Shown: positions 60,561 to 64,000 of the stretch, piece after piece | Numbering within the stretch: the first letter of the stretch is position 1 | Layout: the number at the start of each line of letters is the position of its first letter | Source: Streptantibioticus silvisoli | GTDB taxonomy: Bacteria; Actinomycetota; Actinomycetes; Streptomycetales; Streptomycetaceae | Direction of reading: 5' to 3' | NCBI RefSeq assembly: GCF_027947535.2 | Contig: NZ_JAAGKO020000025.1 | Span: forward strand, 1 to 64,000 | DNA: 64,000 nt | Program-made: the position numbers and the translations under genes | The notes under the pieces: generated by a model | Database searches by the model: none | Seen by the model: the letters and a program-made list of their open reading frames with translations, nothing else | What the model was told of the DNA's origin: nothing

Positions 60561-60993
60561 TCCCCTGCACGCGGACGACGCCGGTTCGCCCCGCCGTCAC
60601 GGGGCAACGGACCGCCTGCGGCGGGCGGTCGGGCGCCACGACTGCGCAGGTCGGCCGAAGTCCGCCGACGGCTCCGGGCGGTGGACGGGCAACGGCCGCG
60701 CGGGTGCGGGCAGTTCGGGCGCCGACGCGCGGCGGCCGGGGCGCGGCGCACGCTGAACGTCCGCGTGCGAGGCGGGAGTTGGGTCCTGCCGGAGCCGGGG
60801 AGAGCGCCGGCGCGGCCGAACCTGCCGCCCGAGGGCCTTGGACGGGCCGACGCCGGATGAGCGTCCGGACCAGCGGCGGATGAGCCTCGGGACCGGCGGC
60901 GGCGACCGGCGACCGCTGTTCGGATCCGCGCCGGAGAAGGACCGGCGTCCGCCGCCCGTGCCGGCCGGGTGCCGGGCGTATAGGGTGCCGGGC
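60561..60993. other. intergenic region, no gene seen
   Basis: A 433-bp gap of GC-rich sequence with low-complexity frames. The DUF1707 gene promoter is expected near 60930-60985. Confidence 0.45.
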
Positions 60994-61620
60994 ATGAGTC
61001 AGGAGCCGGCACCGTGGGTGGGCCAGGAACAGCTGGAGCAGCGGGTCTCGCACGACGACCGGGAGCGGGTCTCCGAGGTGCTGAGGGTGGCCGCGGGCGA
61101 CGGGCGGTTGAGCCTGGAGGAGCTTGAGGAGCGGCTGGAGGGCTGCTTCGCGGCGCGGACGTACGGCGACCTGGTCCCGCTGGTGGCCGACCTGCCCGGG
61201 CAGGCGATGACCGTGGCGGAGCCGGGCCGGGCGAAGGAGGTCGCGCGGGTGCGCCGGACCGGCGGGAACGTCCGGTACGAGGGCGCCTGGGAGGTGCCGC
61301 GCCGCCTGGAGATCGCGGTCCGCGGCGGCAACGTCCTGCTCGACTTCACGTCCGCGGTCGCGCGTCAGCCGGTCACCGACGTGGAGCTGGACATGCGTGG
61401 CGGCAACCTGCGGCTGATCGTCCCGGCCGGTTACGCCGTGGAGTCCGGGGAGGTGGAGATGCTCGGCGGCTCCGTGCGCCATCACGTGACGGTCGGCGGC
61501 CCGGTCGTCCACCGCGTCACCGTCACCGGTGCGATGACCGGCGGCAACATCATCGTGCAGCCCCCTCGCGCCCCGCGCCGGCCGGGCCGCCTGCGCCGTC
61601 TGCTGGGCCGCGACCGCTAG
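60994..61620 (+). CDS. DUF1707 domain protein
   Basis: A 208-aa protein. The N-terminal DUF1707 is about 16-70 (RVSHDDRERVSEVLRVAAGDGRLSLEELEERL, then CFAARTYGDLVPLVADLP). The C-terminal half is repeated beta strands with RRLEIAVRGGNVLLDF, ELDMRGGNLRLIVPAG and VEMLGGSVRH, like the DUF2154/cell-wall stress repeat fold. No membrane helix is seen. It is a common actinomycete family of unknown role, perhaps envelope sensing. A second ATG is not obvious; this one precedes MSQEPAP. Confidence 0.8.
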   Translation: MSQEPAPWVGQEQLEQRVSHDDRERVSEVLRVAAGDGRLSLEELEERLEGCFAARTYGDLVPLVADLPGQAMTVAEPGRAKEVARVRRTGGNVRYEGAWEVPRRLEIAVRGGNVLLDFTSAVARQPVTDVELDMRGGNLRLIVPAGYAVESGEVEMLGGSVRHHVTVGGPVVHRVTVTGAMTGGNIIVQPPRAPRRPGRLRRLLGRDR

Positions 61621-61732
61621 GCCGTCTCCGACGCACACCCCCGGTCCGCCCCGGTCCGACACCCGCGCCCGGCCGGGCCGTCTCCGGGTACACCGCCTCG
61701 GCCGCGCCGGTCCGACGCCCCCGCCCGGCGAG
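61621..61732. repeat. 56-bp tandem duplication
   Basis: Two 56-bp units (61621-61676 and 61677-61732) each start GCCGTCTCCG and contain CCGGTCCGAC at the same offset. The duplication begins at the base after the DUF1707 stop codon. Confidence 0.65.
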
Positions 61733-62058
61733 CCGCACGACCGGGCCGTCGACCGGGCGCGGCGGACCGACCCCGACGAAGATCCACCGCGCCCGCGCCG
61801 GGACCTGCCGGCCGCCGGCGTTCGCGCCGACCGCTTGCCGGGCGCCGATCGCTTGCCGGTCACGGACGAGGCGCCCGGTGACGCGCCCGCCTTCACCGAC
61901 GTGATGGCCCGCCCGCGCGGCCACCGGCCTGCGGGGCCGGGTCCGGGGGCCGGGGCCGCCCTGACCGACGGCTGCGATCGGGCGGTGGACGACGCCGGAG
62001 TCCCGGTACCGTGCCGCGGCCGGTTCGCCGACGCCCTCGGGTGCGCGCCCCGCACGAC
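61733..62058. other. convergent intergenic region, no gene seen
   Basis: The remaining gap between the DUF1707 gene and the convergent FAD monooxygenase gene. GC-rich; GCTTGCCGGxCGCCGATC repeats occur around 61830-61860. No terminator stem is clear. Confidence 0.4.
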
Positions 62059-63192
62059 TCAGTGGACCTGCTCGTGCCCGGTGAGCAGGTTGATCAGGCT
62101 GTGGGGCGTGTCGGCGCCGAAGCAGAACTCGTGGATGCGGTCCGCGTCGTCGGCGGCTTCGGCGCTGCGGGGGAACATGGCCTGCTCGTACGCGGTGAGC
62201 GCGGCCTCGGTGTCATCGGGGTGCGCGGCGATGGCCCTGCCGAGTTCGGCGCCGTCGAGCATGGCCAGGTTGGCGCCCTCGCCGGACGGGCGCATGAGGT
62301 GGGCCGCGTCGCCGAGCAGGGTCACCCCCGGCACCCGGTCCCACCGGTGCCCGTTCGGCAGCGCGTGGAGGGGGCGCGGCACCGGTGCGGTCTCGCCGTC
62401 GGTGATCAGCGCGGTGAGCTCCGGCGCCCAGCCGTCGAACTCCTCGGCGATCCGCGCGGCGGCTGCGGCGGGGTCGGTGAAATCGATACCGGCGAGCCAC
62501 TCCTGCGACGCGGTGAGCGCCACGTAGGTGTGGAGCGTCCCGCCGCTCTCCCGGTGGGCCTGGATCCCCTTCCCCGGCACGGGCGCGGACATCGACCCGC
62601 CGCCGACGGCCTTCGCGCTGGCCGGGTGCCGGATGTCGCTGTCGAACAGGTAGGTCTCGATGAACGCCGTGCCGACGTACTCGGGTACCGCGTCGGTGAG
62701 CAGCGGCCGGACCTTCGACCAGGCGCCGTCCGCGCCGACCAGCAGGCTCGTGACGACGGTGCCGCCGTCGGCGAAGGTCACCTCGTGGCGGCCGTCGCCG
62801 AGGGCGCGGGCGCCGGTGGCCTTGCGGCCCCACCGGACGGTGCCGGCCGGGAGGGAGTCGAGCAGGAGCTGTCGCAGCTCACCGCGCTGGACCTCGGGGC
62901 GTCCACCCGTGCCGTCGTCGGGTTCGTCGAGCAGGACGGTCCCGTCCGGGCCGAGGACCCGGGTCGCCTGGTGGCCCTCCAGGACGAGGCCGCGGAACTC
63001 GTCGATCAGGCCCGCCGCCCGCAGGGCCGGCTGGCCGGTGTCGTCGTGGATGTCGAGCATCCCGCCCTGCGAGCGCGCCGTCGGGGAGGGCTCCGCCTCG
63101 TGGACGGTGGCCGGGATTCCGTGGACGTGCAGGACGCGGGCGAGCGTGAGGCCGCCGAGTCCGGCGCCGATGATCGTGACGGGAGTGCGCAT
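62059..63192 (-). CDS. FAD-dependent monooxygenase (TetX/PHBH-like)
   Basis: A 377-aa class A flavoprotein hydroxylase. The Rossmann motif is VTIIGAGLGGLTLARVL (about 5-21), the DG motif is LLVGADGAWSKVRPLL (about 157-172), and the GD motif is GVTLLGDAAHLMRPSGEGANLAM (about 293-315). The pattern is closest to tetracycline-inactivating TetX-like enzymes and relatives. It is repressed probably by the divergent TetR. The ATG has GAAGGAG 5 nt upstream. Confidence 0.87.
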   Translation of the reverse strand: MRTPVTIIGAGLGGLTLARVLHVHGIPATVHEAEPSPTARSQGGMLDIHDDTGQPALRAAGLIDEFRGLVLEGHQATRVLGPDGTVLLDEPDDGTGGRPEVQRGELRQLLLDSLPAGTVRWGRKATGARALGDGRHEVTFADGGTVVTSLLVGADGAWSKVRPLLTDAVPEYVGTAFIETYLFDSDIRHPASAKAVGGGSMSAPVPGKGIQAHRESGGTLHTYVALTASQEWLAGIDFTDPAAAAARIAEEFDGWAPELTALITDGETAPVPRPLHALPNGHRWDRVPGVTLLGDAAHLMRPSGEGANLAMLDGAELGRAIAAHPDDTEAALTAYEQAMFPRSAEAADDADRIHEFCFGADTPHSLINLLTGHEQVH

Positions 63193-63241
63193 GGGGCTCC
63201 TTCGGGGTGAGGGCGTCCGGGGTGGCCCGGGCCGACCTCTC

Positions 63242-63275
63242 TGGAATGTCGTTCCAATGTTGGAACAGCGCTCCA
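63242..63275. promoter_or_regulatory. twin 15-bp palindromes, TetR operator
   Basis: TGGAATGTCGTTCCA (63242-63256) and TGGAACAGCGCTCCA (63261-63275) are two related palindromes 19 bp apart, in the 102-bp spacer between the FAD monooxygenase and TetR genes. They are very likely the TetR operator and overlap both promoters. Confidence 0.75.
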
Positions 63276-63294
63276 GATGTGTCAAAGTAGCGAG

Positions 63295-64000
63295 GTGACA
63301 ACGCGGACGCGCCGGTCCCAGCGGCGCACGGAGGCGCTCTCCCGGGAGCGCATCGTCGAAGCTGCCGTCGAGCTGCTCGACGCGGCCGGCGAGGGCGGGC
63401 TGACGTTCCGGGCGCTGACCGAGCGCCTCGCGACCGGCCCCGGGGCGATCTACTGGCACGTGGCGAACAAGGACGAGCTGCTCGGCGCCGCGACCGACGC
63501 CGTCGTCGCCGCCGCGCTGGCCGTCGGGCCCACCGGGCCCCCGGACCCGCCGCAGGACGGGGTCCGCGCCGTCGCGCTCGGCCTGTTCGACGCGACCGAC
63601 GAACACCCGTGGCTCGCCGCGCAGCTGTCGACGCGACTCTCCCGCGGCCCCTGGGCATCGGTGACACCGCGGATCTTCGAAAGCGTCGGCCGGCGGGTCC
63701 GCGCGCTGGGCGTGCCCGAGGGCGACTGGTTCACGGCGACCTCGGCGCTGGTGCACTACATCCTCGGCGCCGTCGGCCAGAACGCCGCCAACACCGCGAA
63801 CGCCCGCACCCTCGGGCCCGACACGAACCGCGCCGGGTTCCTCGACTCCGCGTCGAGGGCGTGGGAGGAGCTCGACCCCGACGACTACCCGTTCGTCCGG
63901 GCGGTCGCCAAGCAGCTGCGCGACCACGACGACCGCGAGCAGCTTCTCGCCGGCGTCGACTTCGTCCTCACCGGCATCACCGCCCGCCACCTGCCCGGCG
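63295..64000 (+). CDS. TetR-family regulator, cut by right edge
   Basis: A partial protein of 235 residues in the window with no stop. The N-terminal helix-turn-helix is SRERIVEAAVELLDAAGEGGLTFRALTERLATGPGAIYWHVANKDEL in pieces (about 17-62), the TetR hallmark. The C-terminal part resembles TetR_C domains (GPWASVTPRIFE, ALVHYILGAVGQNAANTAN). The GTG start has GAG close upstream. It is expected to repress the divergent monooxygenase gene via the twin palindromes. Confidence 0.85.
   Translation, partial: MTTRTRRSQRRTEALSRERIVEAAVELLDAAGEGGLTFRALTERLATGPGAIYWHVANKDELLGAATDAVVAAALAVGPTGPPDPPQDGVRAVALGLFDATDEHPWLAAQLSTRLSRGPWASVTPRIFESVGRRVRALGVPEGDWFTATSALVHYILGAVGQNAANTANARTLGPDTNRAGFLDSASRAWEELDPDDYPFVRAVAKQLRDHDDREQLLAGVDFVLTGITARHLPG

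Overview
The window is very GC-rich DNA with GC-biased third codon positions, GTG/TTG starts and GTGA/ATGA-coupled genes. It carries SpoIIE-type phosphatase, DUF1707, WYL, HxlR and SARP-free LuxR-type regulators. This fits a Streptomyces-like actinomycete. No rRNA, tRNA or CRISPR array was seen. The first 40 kb or so is a biosynthetic gene cluster that I cannot match to a known product. The rest is ordinary accessory chromosome with several decayed genes.

Cluster, left part (566-26877, almost all minus strand): an AT-less KS/KR-like/carrier protein, a two-gene ABC exporter, an AMP-ligase with its ACP, and a divergent plus-strand LuxR-type regulator. Then comes an unusual set of discrete enzymes: four paralogous ketosynthase-III-like proteins, two half-length KSIII-like partners without a catalytic Cys, two acyl-CoA dehydrogenases sharing a near-identical DNA block, a small dehydrogenase-like partner, a free-standing A domain, an AcpS-ACP fusion and another ACP. 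It ends in a coupled operon of condensation-type protein, ATP-grasp ligase, PLP decarboxylase, KSIII, small ACAD partner, ACAD and half-KSIII. The ligase/decarboxylase pair resembles butirosin BtrJ/BtrK, which load L-Glu on an ACP and decarboxylate it to a GABA-like thioester.

Cluster, right part: a plus-strand split dehydrogenase pair (27305-29037), then a minus-strand group (29189-35244). That group holds a luciferase-like monooxygenase, an unknown 171-aa protein, a transglutaminase-like protein, an acyl-CoA dehydrogenase, an ectoine-synthase-like cupin, an ACP and an A domain. Next are an atypical response regulator, a TrpB-like PLP enzyme and a GNAT acetyltransferase. A plausible reading is that amino acids are activated on free carrier proteins, decarboxylated, extended by discrete KSIII enzymes, desaturated by heteromeric dehydrogenases and perhaps cyclised by the cupin. 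Two promoters in the cluster share a 25/30-bp element with an identical 18-nt -35/-10 spacer, which suggests co-regulation.

Right flank (40.8-64 kb): a small conserved protein followed by a long hairpin; a MarR/MFS/isochorismatase/PEBP operon; an amidohydrolase; lipB; a WYL regulator with an abnormal 3' end next to a SnoaL-like protein; a GNAT; an IS remnant; a secreted ricin-type lectin; a broken inositol-phosphatase-family gene; another GNAT; a divergent HxlR/flavodoxin pair; a cytochrome P450 stump; a PAS/GAF/SpoIIE/HATPase phosphatase; a divergent SDR/ArsR pair; a DUF1707 protein; and a divergent FAD monooxygenase/TetR pair, with the TetR gene cut by the right edge.
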